From Dysidea avara (Eukaryota > Porifera > Demospongiae > Dictyoceratida > Dysideidae): a stretch of 64,000 nt of DNA. This document shows positions 1-11,368 of this stretch, in pieces (within the stretch, counting starts at the first letter, position 1; every line of letters starts with the position of its first letter). The stretch is from the NCBI RefSeq assembly GCF_963678975.1, contig NC_089273.1:33852973-33916972 (forward strand). The letters are read 5' to 3'. The notes under the pieces were generated by a model. That model made no database searches. It was not told the origin of the DNA and saw only the letters and a list, made by a program, of their open reading frames with translations. The position numbers were made by a program, and so were the translations under genes.

Positions 1-343
1 GTAGGGGATAAAACACCAGGGAGAGAAGGACGAACAACAAGACAGCATAATCAACTTGCTAGGTGCCTAATTACTTCACCCACAGCAATTGGGTGGACCC
101 CTCCACCTTTCTTTAGCAAAGCAGTCAAAGGAGCCCCACACAACCAAGGAGAAAGCTTTTGCAGAAAGCAAATGGTTCATCAGACAGGTTAGAGAAAGAA
201 GCAATCATGAGGCTGGAGCGTGGCCAGCAATACATCCAACATGTTGAGCACGGAGTTTGGAAGCTCCAGGGCTGGTGCCCTTTGGAAATGCTCGTAAGCA
301 AGACAAAACCATTGAGTCATCAACTTTTAATGCAGGCTTGGAA
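1..343 (-). pseudogene. Reverse-transcriptase segment of retrotransposon copy A (runs off left edge)
   Basis: On the minus strand this stretch translates to RT N-terminal motifs typical of a non-LTR-like RT family common in sponge and cnidarian genomes: FPKGTSPGASKLRAQH around 250-300, then GGVHPIAVGEVIRHLAS around 60-110, followed by a stop. The frame joins smoothly to the minus-strand frame that ends at 3271 (SVLPSKP), so it is the same gene cut by the 344-3270 insertion. Stops and frameshifts show it is dead. The catalytic palm motifs would lie beyond position 1. Family assignment is from motif memory; the mechanism class (restriction-like endonuclease type) is inferred from copy B. Confidence 0.7.
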
Positions 344-3270
344 GGTGGGGTCTATTCTACGGAACGGAACGAACGCTTTCTCAAATGGAAGCCTGCAGTT
401 TACCGTTGCTGAAAGTGCTCTTACATGTTATCGACGGACCTTCAGAGGGTGATTAAACATGCTCTCCAGAAAGATAGAAACAATTAAAGGACTGATTGTG
501 GGTTCTTGTTGGTTGTCATTAGTAACAAAGTACTTATTGTGGGATTAACTGTCTCAGTGATGAATTTATCACAAAGGGTATTTAATTCATTGCTTGTTTC
601 ATCAAGGCTAATAGTATGTGAGTTGTTTATGCTTACTTATACACTCTGGGGCATGGGCCGGTGTTTCAATTATGCATCTGTACACTGGAGGTACACTACA
701 TAGAAAGCAAGGAGACAAGAAAGAGTCAGTGGGATTAACTCAAAAAGTTAATGAATTTCATGCAGTGTGTGGAGAAATGATACTTACAGACTGGGCCGTG
801 TGCCATAAGGAGGCTATATTCTGTGAGCATCAATAAAGTGGCATGCCTGAATCCATTAACTACTGCAGTGGACTAAAGTCAGTAGTGAGTTGAAAAGTTT
901 CTGTTTTCAACTGCTAGCCTTTAATCAGTACTTGAGACCAACCAGATCAAGACTCGTATGTATACTATGTTGATAGCCACCACAGGGATTTCTGTAGTGT
1001 AACATTTCACATATTTCTCTGCACATGTACAAAGAAGCTAACATGCATACAGAGCAGGACAAATACATGAATTTATGAACCCATTGGACCAGCTGGACTG
1101 GGAATCACTCGAAAATATGTACACAAATTAAAAAATTATGTAGCTACAGTATGTTGCACACAACATGATGAAATTGATTTAATATTTGATTTGTTACACT
1201 CCCATTCAAGAGAAGATAGAGTGGATTATTATGACACAGTCTGTATGGTTTTGGATAGTTAATGAATAATCTTTGACAGTGCTGTCTAAAAGGTCCTTGG
1301 TTTTAGCTATAATATGTCAGAAACACCAACTTCAAGTGTATTTGTAATTAGTGCATACTTTATGATAGCACATATAATTATATTTAGTACATAGCTACTT
1401 GTATGTGAGGCCAGAATTTTTGCAATTAAAGATGTAGTAAGATTTCATTTTACTTAGAGAAAAATTCAGCTCGTCAGTAAAACTGGATTTATTTGTTTAC
1501 TGTGCAGAAGTCACACAAGATTATAACTCACATGTACTTAAGTTATTACAAAACTGAATGAAGGAGGGAGAATTAATTACATAAGGGGGAGTGGGTTCCA
1601 AAGCTTAATTACTGAAGAAAAAAATTTATATGAATCAATGTTCTGTTTGTCATTAGTTGAAAATTTCCATTCCTTTAACCGAGGGTCACAATGGATAAAG
1701 AAATCTTTAGTGATATCAATGTGGTCATTAATAATCTTGTACATCATTGTGAGTTTAGCTTTGACTCTTCCCTGTTGTAGTGTAGGTAGATCAGCATATT
1801 AGAACACTGGAGTATCTTGAAAAAGTCATTTAGACAGAGTCTGGTAGGTCTCTTCTGGATGGCTTCAGCTTTGTTTTTGTGGGGATCCCAAATAGGTGAT
1901 GCATATTCCACAATAGGTCTAACCATGCTTCTGTAACAATTGCACTTACACAACTTGGGAACGCAGTGATGTAAAATTCTGTGTATATAGAAGGTGTTGA
2001 TTTGGTTGCTCTTCTGAATATGATATTCAAAGTCAGCTTGCTATCAAAACCCCTAGATAGGTAGCAGACAAAACTTCCTTGATTAGTGTGTTCTCAAAGT
2101 AGAAAGTATGTACGATGGGACTTCTCATTTGTCACTCTTAAAAACTCACATTTTTGAGGATTGACTGACATCATCCAAGTGTGAGACCATTGGACTAGCA
2201 AGTCCAGATCTTGTTGTAAGGCAACACAGTCATCTGTATTGTGTATAAAAGAGTACAAACAGAAACATCACCATTATAGTCCATTGCAACTAAAATTTGA
2301 TGAATCCAATCTCATAAATCTTCACATGTGGTCTGAAACTCTGAAAGTGATACTTCACTCACTCAGCCACATAGCTATTATGCTAAAGTTAGACTGAATT
2401 AAGTTGTGATCAACTAACCTTTTCCTGTCACCAGTGCCTTTCTGGTTTCTGGAAGATGTAGCCAGTTTATTGTGACTGCGCTCTGAAACTGATGAAATTG
2501 ATTAGGCCACTCCAATTGATAATTATGTTTCTGGTCCTTTGAAAATTAGTTTTAGGTGCGGGCGGGCGGAATTCAGCAACAATGAAGTGACTGCTCAATT
2601 AGAGTATTTTTTGTGATTTACTGACTGTTCTATTAGAATATATCGATCCGTACTATGCACTTTGCCTATTTCTTGCAGGTTTTCACTGATAAAATACAAA
2701 TTATAACACTTAGATAGTTAGATTTAGCATACTTGTTGCAGCCCAATATTTGTTTCTGAAAATTAGGTTTTTTAAAAGCTCATGCGGGCATTTTACCCAT
2801 GTATTTCTGAAATTTCACATTCTCCAAAAAAGGATGCGGGCGGTGGACCAGAAACATAATTACCAAGTGGAGTAGCCTTAGCCTTCTGAATAGCTTGTCA
2901 ATACCAGCAGAAACAATTAACTGACTTCCAATCCGGCATCCGAGCCACTGCAACAAACTCGCCTCAGTCATCAATAAATGAATTAAAGAGCGCTGCTTGG
3001 TATATCAAGGAGGAGAACAGTCACTGAGACAGCTAATACCACAATTACAAATTCGGTGCTAATAACGACTAACACGAACCCACAATCAATCCTTTAATCA
3101 TCTCTATATCTTTCTTGGAGGTATGTTTGATCACCAACTACAAGTCCGTTGATAACTTGTAAGGCCAGTTTCAGCAATGGTAAGCTGCAGGCTTCAATTT
3201 GGGAAAGCGTTCCGTTCCGTAGTTTAGTCCATCATTCTGTTCCGTTCCGTTCCATAGAATAGACCCCACC
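344..3270. mobile_element. Mutator-like non-autonomous TIR element, copy 1
   Basis: The ends are long inverted repeats: the left end starts GGTGGGGTCTATTCTACGGA and the right end finishes with its complement (TAGAATAGACCCCACC). Similarity extends roughly 250 bp inward on each side and includes a GGAAC-type short repeat. Flanks 335-343 (GGCTTGGAA) and 3271-3279 (GGTTTAGAA) match at 7 of 9 positions, so they read as an aged 9-bp target duplication. Long TIRs plus a 9-bp duplication are Mutator (MULE) traits. There is no transposase inside, only a decayed LINE fragment. It splits the RT frame of retrotransposon copy A. A second copy sits at 56550-59079. Confidence 0.75.
1560..2285 (-). pseudogene. 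Decayed LINE reverse-transcriptase fragment nested in MULE copy 1
   Basis: Minus-strand translations in shifting frames give RT palm and thumb motifs: a DDCVALQQDLDLLVQWSHTW block with SVNPQKCEF just after it around 2145-2230, then RSMVRPIVEYASPIWDPH and AEAIQKRPTRL around 1820-1930. These are standard CR1/Jockey-group LINE sequences lying downstream of the catalytic aspartates. The copy carries several stops and frameshifts and lacks the endonuclease and the upstream RT. It is an old, nested, inactive piece. Confidence 0.7.
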
Positions 3271-4300
3271 GGTTTAGAAGGCAACACACTTACATCTGGA
3301 CATGGCGAAGAAGGGTGACGATGGAGCAAATCCTCGTATGCAGAATAATCATCATGACCAGCAACACCCTGAGATGAAAGGGCCTGAAGAGCATTACTAT
3401 ATCTTCCCTCCCTAGCCCAAAACAAAGCACGAGCCTTACAATACAAACCATGAGAAACCCCTCCATGAGGCTTAGAAACTTTGAGATCGTCTAGCAAAGA
3501 ATTCCAAAGGCTATGAATGCCCCCAGACTGATTCCAAATATGTAAACGGTCAAGTAAAACAGAAGACATGACAAAGCGACGACGTTGACTATATTAGTAG
3601 CTGAAATGCGTAGAACAGCTTTTGCAAACATAGTCAAACGAACAAAAGCCCAAACAGATGAGCAAGCTTTACGTAGTTCAACACTTAAGACCCTGGCTAA
3701 AAGAAGGTGGACACTACGAGGAACATGGACAATAGTATTAACAGGACAAACCATAACATGGTCCATCATAAAGGTAAGTACCGCAGATTCCATAGCCGCA
3801 GGACCTTGAAAAGAGACACATCCAACAGAGTTTAAACCAATTTGTAATGGATCAGATAAAGTGGAGGAAGGTTCATCAATGACAGGGGGAGTGGAGGCAC
3901 ATGGGATGGACAACTGAGATAAGGGAATGCTTGACACAGTATTAGCATTTACAAGTGGTGCACCACAATGTTTTCCTGTACTCAGAAGACCCCTACATCC
4001 AGAATTACGAAAACGTAAGTGAGAATCCCAACTGCAGGAAGGTTGTGAGCAAATCAAACGATTACAAGAATCAATAAAGTCAGCAGGTGGAAAGGTAAAC
4101 CTTGAAATATGAACAGAATTAATGTGCTGCCAGAGATATGAACAGGAGGAGAAATACTTATTACACAAAGGACAGTTATTTAGATCTGAATCAGGTGACG
4201 GGGTGTGACTGGGGCTGGCTTCAAGGGAAGATAGCAAAAAATCTGGATCATCAGCTGCAACAGCTGTAGTAACTGGAGATGATAAAGTATTAACTGAAGA
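3271..4300 (-). pseudogene. Retrotransposon copy A: C2H2 finger and RT N-terminal region
   Basis: Read from 4300 downward, the frame continues out of the Ser/Thr repeat array and encodes a C2H2 zinc finger (CPLCNKYFSSCSYLWQHI, then NSVH), a second Cys-rich segment (CSQPSCSWDS), and HVPRSVHLLLARVLSVELRK near 3660-3720, a conserved pre-RT segment of the family. A frameshift near 3590 moves the frame to one encoding GRYSNALQALSSQGVAG and HRHPSSPCPD, again a family hallmark. The frame then runs into the 9-bp target duplication of the MULE at 3271-3279. An N-terminal C2H2 finger ahead of RT is known in several RLE-type non-LTR elements. It is broken here by the frameshift and the insertion. Confidence 0.7.
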
Positions 4301-5199
4301 TTTGCTGACTAAATTATCAACTGATGACTCACTAACTGAAGATGGTGAAGTATTAACTGAGGACTTGCTGACTGTAGATGGTGAAGTAATAACTGAGGAC
4401 TTGCTGACTGTAGATGGTGAAGTATTAACTGAGGACCTGCTGACTGTAGATGGTGAAGTACTAACTGAGGACTTGCTGACTGTAGATGGTGAAGTATTAA
4501 CTGAGGACTTGCTGACGGTAGATGGTGAAGTACTAACTGAGGACTTGCTGACTGTAGATGGTGAAGTATTAACTGAGGACTTGCTGACTGTGGATGGTGA
4601 AGTACTAACTGAGGACTTGCTGACGGTAGATGGTAAAGTAATAACTGAGGACTTGCTGACGGTAGATAGTGAAGTATTAACTGAGGACTTGCTGATGGTA
4701 GATGGTGAAGTAATAACTGAGGACTTGCTGACAGTAGACGGTGAAGTAATAACTGAGGACTTGCTGACGGTAGATGGTGAAGTAATAACTGAGGACTTGC
4801 TGACTGTAGATGGTGAAGTATTAACTGAGGACCTGCTGACTGTAGATGGTGAAGTACTAACTGAGGACTTGCTGACTGTAGATGGTGAAGTATTAACTGA
4901 GGACTTGCTGACGGTAGATGGTGAAGTACTAACTGAGGACTTGCTGACTGTAGATGGTGAAGTATTAACTGAGGACTTGCTGACTGTGGATGGTGAAGTA
5001 TTAACTGAGGACTTGCTGACGGTAGATGGTAAAGTAATAACTGAGGACTTGCTGACGGTAGATAGTGAAGTATTAACTGAGGACTTGCTGATGGTAGATG
5101 GTGAAGTAATAACTGAGGACTTGCTGACGGTAGACGGTGAAGTAATAACTGAGGACTTGCTGATGGTAGATGGTGAAGTAATAACTGAGGACTTGCTGA
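4300..5199 (-). repeat. 36-bp coding minisatellite, block 1
   Basis: There are about 24 tandem 36-bp units. On the minus strand each encodes the dodecapeptide TVSKSSVSTSPS, with changes such as S to N or I and P to S. The frame is continuous with the C2H2 segment at its lower end, so this is part of the retrotransposon copy A protein. An 11-unit higher-order duplication (396 bp) is visible: the variant unit containing TGGTAAAGTA recurs at 4631 and 5027. The first units (4262-4330) are diverged, marking the array edge. Confidence 0.9.
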
Positions 5200-6285
5200 C
5201 AGTGTTGGGAGTAACGCGCTACTTATGTAACGCGTTACGTAATATTATTACTTTTGTGGTAACAAAGTAATATAACGAAATACGCTATAAAAACAGGTAA
5301 TATAATCAAGATACTTTACTTGCAAATGTAACGCGTTACCTAAGTAATATAGTTACTGTAACGAATCTAATATTACGTAATATTATTACTAAAAGTAACG
5401 AAGTTACTAAACTCGTTAGTAACCCACTGAGTAACGCCTAGCCACAACGAAGTAATGAAGCCTACTAAGTGAGGCTTATTCACCAGCTACTTACTTATAT
5501 CAAGACTTGCACATTGTCCAACAACGCAATCGTGTCACGTGATAAGGTGGTAGTTTCACACGTGACAGCTTAAGGCTATGGACACAAAGTAATATAATAT
5601 GTAATATAATTATAGTTACTTTATTTTATGGGTAATATGTAACTGTAACTAAATAGTTCAGCTGCAAGTAATATGTAATATGTAACTAGTTACTTTTAGA
5701 CTACAACAAGTTTGATACTGAAATTTGATTGGCTGAAAACGTGGTCTCTAAATCTCGTAGAGCCACGGTCATGTCCAATAGAGACCACGCTCTGAGGCGA
5801 TACGAAACACGATAATTACGCGCCTGTAGCATTGGCAACGCATGGGCGTTTAAATGGCTAGTAACAGCCGTACTGAATTAGAGGGAGGTGCAATGGGCTT
5901 GTTTGTACTAATCAACACTACATTACTTGCTTACAAGCAGCTGTCGGGGCACAACAACAGCAACAATGAGTTGTAGTCCAGTCGCTGAGTCCAGTACTTC
6001 GATACATAGCACGCGCCTGTAACATTGGCAACGCATGGGCGTTTAAACGGGTAGCAACAGCCACGCTGAGGTCCCGCCATGCAGGGAGGTGTAGAGGGCT
6101 TGTTTCTAGTAATTAGCCATACATTTCCCATTTACAAGCAGCTGTCAACTCAAGGTACAATAGCGAGTTGTAGTCTAAATAAGTTAGACGTCAAGAACCA
6201 CTGGGTTCTACGGGATTTAGAAAACCCGTAGAACCCTGGTTCTTGACGTCTAACTATAATTTAAAAAGTAACTTGCCCAACACTG
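5200..6285. mobile_element. hAT-type non-autonomous element, copy 1
   Basis: Its termini are CAGTGTTGGG and CCCAACACTG, flanked by a perfect 8-bp direct repeat CTTGCTGA (5192-5199 and 6286-6293), as expected for hAT. The duplicated octamer is also part of the 36-bp minisatellite unit it landed in. The interior has no transposase. It is rich in TAATATGTAAC-type direct and inverted motifs near the left end, carries two imperfect ~190-bp tandem repeats (about 5819-6012 and 6013-6180), and ends with a 72-bp hairpin. It is 1086 bp long and nearly identical to 7302-8388. Confidence 0.9.
6183..6254. repeat. Near-perfect hairpin inside hAT copy 1
   Basis: GTTAGACGTCAAGAACC opens an inverted repeat that closes with GGTTCTTGACGTCTAAC. 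The arms are about 31 bp and include GGGTTCTACGGG facing CCCGTAGAACC; the loop is short and A-rich. The second copy is at 8285-8357. It could be a small foldback element that entered the hAT element before that element was duplicated. Confidence 0.8.
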
Positions 6286-7301
6286 CTTGCTGACGGTAGA
6301 TGGTGAAGTACTAACTGAGGACTTGCTGACTGTAGATGGTGAAGTACTAACTGAGGACTTGCTGACTGTAGATGGTGAAGTAATAACTGAGGACTTGCTG
6401 ACGGTAGATGGTGAAGTAATAACTGAGGACTTGCTGACTGTAGATGGTGAAGTACTAACTGAGGACTTGCTGACTGTAGATGGTGAAGTACTAACTGAGG
6501 ACTTGCTGACTGTAGATGGTGAAGTACTAACTGAGGACTTGCTGACTGTAGGTGGTGAAGTAATAACTGAGGACTTGCTGACGGTAGATGGTGAAGTAAT
6601 AACTGAGGACTTGCTGACGGTAGATGGTGAAGTAATAACTGAGGACTTGCTGACGGTAGATGGTGAAGTACTAACTGAGGACTTGCTGACTGTAGATGGT
6701 GAAGTACTAACTGAGGACTTGCTGACTGTAGATGGTGAAGTAATAACTGAGGACTTGCTGACGGTAGATGGTGAAGTACTAACTGAGGACTTGCTGACTG
6801 TAGATGGTGAAGTAATAACTGAGGACTTGCTGACGGTAGATGGTGTAGTATTAACTGAAGACTTGCTGACGGTAGATGGTGAAGTACTAACTGAGGACTT
6901 TCTGACGGTAGATGGTGAAGTACTAACTGAGGACTTGCTGACTGTAGATGGTGAAATATTAACTGAAGACTTGCTGACGGTAGATGGTGTAGTATTAACT
7001 GAAGACTTGCTGACGGTAGATGGTGAAGTACTAACTGAGGACTTTCTGACGGTAGATGGTGAAGTATTAACTGAAGACTTGCTGACGGTAGATGGTGAAA
7101 TACTAACTGAGGACTTGCTGACTGTAGATGGTGAAATATTAACTGAAGACTTGCTGACGGTAGATGGTGTAGTATTAACTGAAGACTTGCTGACGGTAGA
7201 TGGTGAAGTACTAACTGAGGACTTTCTGATGGTAGATGGTGAAGTAATAACTGAGGACTTGCTGATGGTAGATGGTGAAGTACTAACTGAGGACTTGCTG
7301 A
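6286..7301 (-). repeat. 36-bp coding minisatellite, block 2
   Basis: About 28 units lie between the two hAT copies, in the same minus-strand coding frame as blocks 1 and 3. Rare variants (GGTGTAGTATTAACTGAAGA, and GACTTTCTGA in place of GACTTGCTGA) repeat in order and also occur in block 3 around 9590-9960. This shows the blocks share recent duplications. Confidence 0.9.
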
Positions 7302-8388
7302 CAGTGTTGGGAGTAACGCGCTACTTATGTAACGCGTTACGTAATATTATTACTTTTGTGGTAACGAAGTAATATAACGAAATACGCTATAAAAACAGGT
7401 AATATAACTCAAGATACTTTACTTGCAAATGTAACGCGTTACCTAAGTAATATAGTTACTGTAACGAATCTAATATTACGTAATATTATTACTAAAAGTA
7501 ACGAAGTTACTAAACTCGTTAGTAACCCACTGAGTAACGCCTAGCCACAACGAAGTAATGAAGCCTACTAAGTGAGGCTTATTCACCAGCTACTTACTTA
7601 TATCAAGACTTGCACATTGTCCAACAACGCAATCGTGTCACGTGATAAGGTGGTAGTTTCACACGTGACAGCTTAAGGCTATGGACACAAAGTAATATAA
7701 TATGTAATATAATTATAGTTACTTTATTTTATGGGTAATATGTAACTGTAACTAAATAGTTCAGCTGCAAGTAATATGTAATATGTAACTAGTTACTTTT
7801 AGACTACAACAAGTTTGATACTGAAATTTGATTGGCTGAAAACGTGGTCTCTAAATCTCGTAGAGCCACGGCCATGTCCAATAGAGACCACGCTCTGAGG
7901 CGATACGAAACACGATAATTACGCGCCTGTAGCATTGGCAACGCATGGGCGTTTAAATGGCTAGTAACAGCCGTACTGAATTAGAGGGAGGTGCAATGGG
8001 CTTGTTTGTACTAATCAACACTACATTACTTGCTTACAAGCAGCTGTCGGGGCACAACAACAGCAACAATGAGTTGTAGTCCAGTCGCTGAGTCCAGTAC
8101 TTCGATACATAGCACGCGCCTGTAACATTGGCAACGCATGGGCGTTTAAACGGGTAGCAACAGCCACGCTGAGGTCCTGCCATGCAGGGAGGTGTAGAGG
8201 GCTTGTTTCTAGTAATTAGCCATACATTTCCCATTTACAAGCAGCTGTCAACTCAAGGTACAATAGCGAGTTGTAGTCTAAATAAGTTAGACGTCAAGAA
8301 CCACTGGGTTCTACGGGATTTAGAAAACCCGTAGAACCCTGGTTCTTGACGTCTAACTATAATTTAAAAAGTAACTTGCCCAACACTG
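7302..8388. mobile_element. hAT-type non-autonomous element, copy 2
   Basis: It has the same CAGTGTTGGG and CCCAACACTG termini and the same CTTGCTGA duplication (7294-7301 and 8389-8396) as copy 1, is 1087 bp long, and differs at only a handful of visible positions. The minisatellite to its right matches that to the right of copy 1. The simplest history is one insertion followed by tandem duplication of a ~2.1-kb block through unequal exchange in the minisatellite. Confidence 0.9.
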
Positions 8389-10720
8389 CTTGCTGACGGT
8401 AGATGGTGAAGTACTAACTGAGGACTTGCTGACTGTAGATGGTGAAGTACTAACTGAGGACTTGCTGACTGTAGATGGTGAAGTAATAACTGAGGACTTG
8501 CTGACGGTAGATGGTGAAGTACTAACTGAGGACTTGCTGACGGTAGATGGTGAAGTACTAACTGAGGACTTGCTGACTGTAGATGGTGAAGTACTAACTG
8601 AGGACTTGCTGACTGTAGATGGTGAAGTAATAACTGAGGACTTGCTGACGGTAGGTGGTGAAGTACTAACTGAGGACTTGCTGACTGTAGATGGTGAAGT
8701 ACTAACTGAGGACTTGCTGACTGTAGATGGTGAAGTACTAACTGAGGACTTGCTGACTGTAGATGGTGAAGTAATAACTGAGGACTTGCTGACGATAGAT
8801 GGTGAAGTACTAACTGAGGACTTGCTGACTGTAGATGGTGAAGTACTAACTGAGGACTTGCTGACTGTAGATGGTGAAGTAATAACTGAGGACTTGCTGA
8901 CGGTAGATGGTGAAGTACTAACTGAGGACTTGCTGACTGTAGATGGTGAAGTACTAACTGAGGACTTGCTGACTGTAGATGGTGAAGTAATAACTGAGGA
9001 CTTGCTGACTGTAGATGGTGAAGTACTAACTGAGGACTTGCTGACTGTAGATGGTGAAGTAATAACTGAGGACTTGCTGACGGTAGATGGTGAAGTACTA
9101 ACTGAGGACTTGCTGACGGTAGATGGTGAAGTACTAACTGAGGACTTGCTGACTGTAGATGGTGAAGTACTAACTGAGGACTTGCTGACTGTAGATGGTG
9201 AAGTAATAACTGAGGACTTGCTGACGGTAGGTGGTGAAGTACTAACTGAGGACTTGCTGACTGTAGATGGTGAAGTACTAACTGAGGACTTGCTGACTGT
9301 AGATGGTGAAGTACTAACTGAGGACTTGCTGACTGTAGATGGTGAAGTAATAACTGAGGACTTGCTGACGATAGATGGTGAAGTACTAACTGAGGACTTG
9401 CTGACTGTAGATGGTGAAGTACTAACTGAGGACTTGCTGACTGTAGATGGTGAAGTAATAACTGAGGACTTGCTGACGGTAGATGGTGAAGTACTAACTG
9501 AGGACTTGCTGACTGTAGATGGTGAAGTACTAACTGAGGACTTGCTGACTGTAGATGGTGAAGTAATAACTGAGGACTTGCTGACGGTAGATGGTGTAGT
9601 ATTAACTGAAGACTTGCTGACGGTAGATGGTGAAGTACTAACTGAGGACTTTCTGACGGTAGATGGTGAAGTACTAACTGAGGACTTGCTGACTGTAGAT
9701 GGTGAAATATTAACTGAAGACTTGCTGACGGTAGATGGTGTAGTATTAACTGAAGACTTGCTGACGGTAGATGGTGAAGTACTAACTGAGGACTTTCTGA
9801 CGGTAGATGGTGAAGTATTAACTGAAGACTTGCTGACGGTAGATGGTGAAGTACTAACTGAGGACTTGCTGACTGTAGATGGTGAAATATTAACTGAAGA
9901 CTTGCTGACGGTAGATGGTGTAGTATTAACTGAAGACTTGCTGACTGTAGATGGTGAAGTACTAACTGAGGACTTGCTGACTATAGATGGTGAAGTACTA
10001 ACTGAGGACTTGCTGACGGTAGATGGTGAAGTAATAACTGAGGACTTGCTGATGGTAGATGGTGAAGTACTAACTGAGGACTTGCTGACTGTAGATGGTG
10101 AAGTACTAACTGAGGACTTTCTGACGGTAGATGGTGAAGTACTAACTGAGGACTTGCTGACGGTAGATGGTGAAGTAATAACTGAGGACTTGCTGACGGT
10201 AGATGGTGAAGTACTAACTGAGGACTTGCTGACTGTAGATGGTGAAGTACTAACTGAGGACTTGCTGACTGTAGATGGTGAAGTAATAACTGAGGACTTG
10301 CTGACGGTAGATGGTGAAGTAATAACTGAGGACTTGCTGACGGTAGATGGTGAAGTACTAACTGAGGACTTGCTGACTGTAGATGGTGAAGTAATAACTG
10401 AGGACTTGCTGACGGTAGATGGTGAAGTACTAACTGAGGACTTGCTGACTATAGATGGTGAAGTACTAACTGAGGACTTGCTGACTGTAGATGGTGAAGT
10501 AATAACTGAGGACTTGCTGACGGTAGATGGTGAAGTAATAACTGAGGACTTGCTGACGGTAGATGGTGAAGTACTAACTGAGGACTTGCTGACTGTAGAT
10601 GGTGAAGTAATAACTGAGGACTTGCTGACGGTAGATGGTGAAGTACTAACTGAGGACTTGCTGACTGTAGATGGTGAAGTATTAACTGAGGACTTGCTGA
10701 CTGTAGCTAGGTGGTGAAAT
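8389..10720 (-). repeat. 36-bp coding minisatellite, block 3
   Basis: About 64 units are open on the minus strand as (TVSKSSVSTSPS)n. A 16-unit (576-bp) higher-order duplication is evident: the rare GTAGGTGG unit occurs at 8651 and 9227, and the rare GACGATAG unit at 8791 and 9367. At the upper edge (about 10706-10712) an extra CTAG-like 4-nt stretch breaks the frame that should join the SAND-containing segment. The plus strand is also open through the array, because the unit has no stop in that frame; that frame is not a gene. Confidence 0.9.
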
Positions 10721-11368
10721 AACAATTGAGGATTTGCTGACTAAAGATGGTGGAGCACTAACTAAGGACTTGTTGACTGGCACTGGTGAAGTGTTAATTG
10801 AAACATTGCTGACAGAAGCAGCTGACTCAGTACAAGCAACCACAGGAGCCAAAACCTTACCAGTATCCAAAGTATCCACTAAGCAAGACGATGTACTAAG
10901 ACTAGCTAAAGCAACACTAGGCTGTATAACAGACAACGCGTAATTGGATGAAGCGGACAAATCTGTATCCCCGGATGTCTTGGTTGTTGAATAATCAAAA
11001 GGTGACGAAACAAACTTAAAACAGTTTCTTCCTTCCGAACTAGTATACGACTCCAAAAGTTCTCCTAATGGTATCCCACAATAGCGAATAGATTTCTTCC
11101 AATTCTTGGTACTCCCTCTTCCAGCGCGACGCTCGAATTCACAAGGCGTTAGCACCACAGAACCGAGAAGCACACAGCGGCTAGAGCCATTGTACAAGTC
11201 TTTAACACACAAACTAGCGTTTGACGAACCACAGACGATGTCCAATACAGCGGATTTACCAGGAGTAGCGATTCCGGAATTCCGTAAATTCTGCATAAAA
11301 TTTTCTCCGTGAATCCTCCATTGGGAAGATGGTACAATCGATTCGCTGCCGTACAAGTGTTTTATCAA
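10682..11368 (-). pseudogene. SAND-domain N-terminus of retrotransposon copy A
   Basis: This 228-aa minus-strand frame starts at a methionine at 11368. Residues about 40-110 form a SAND domain: IVCGSSNASLCVKDL, LTPCEFERRAGR, then the core KNWKKSIRYCG (the KDWK-type DNA-contact motif) and GIPLGELLES. SAND domains (Sp100, AIRE, NucP41/75, DEAF-1) bind DNA in chromatin-associated transcription factors. The tail becomes Ser/Thr/Val-rich and runs into diverged copies of the TVSKSSVSTSPS repeat, so the SAND segment and the repeat belong to one original frame, now separated by a 4-nt indel. Neighbouring C2H2 and RT segments show that the host protein is a retrotransposon polyprotein. Whether the upstream methionine is the true start is unclear. 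Confidence 0.75.

Noticed and set aside
5931..6131. 66-aa frame repeated at 8034-8234
   Set aside because: Identical because the hAT element is duplicated; no transposase similarity.
4302..7372. Plus-strand open frames through minisatellite blocks 1 and 2 running into the hAT ends
   Set aside because: Same reason: stop-free repeat read on the wrong strand, ending arbitrarily in transposon sequence.
8390..10717. 775-aa plus-strand frame of repeated LTVDGEVLTEDL
   Set aside because: It is the complement of the minisatellite. The minus strand is the coding one, because only that strand joins SAND and C2H2/RT segments in frame.
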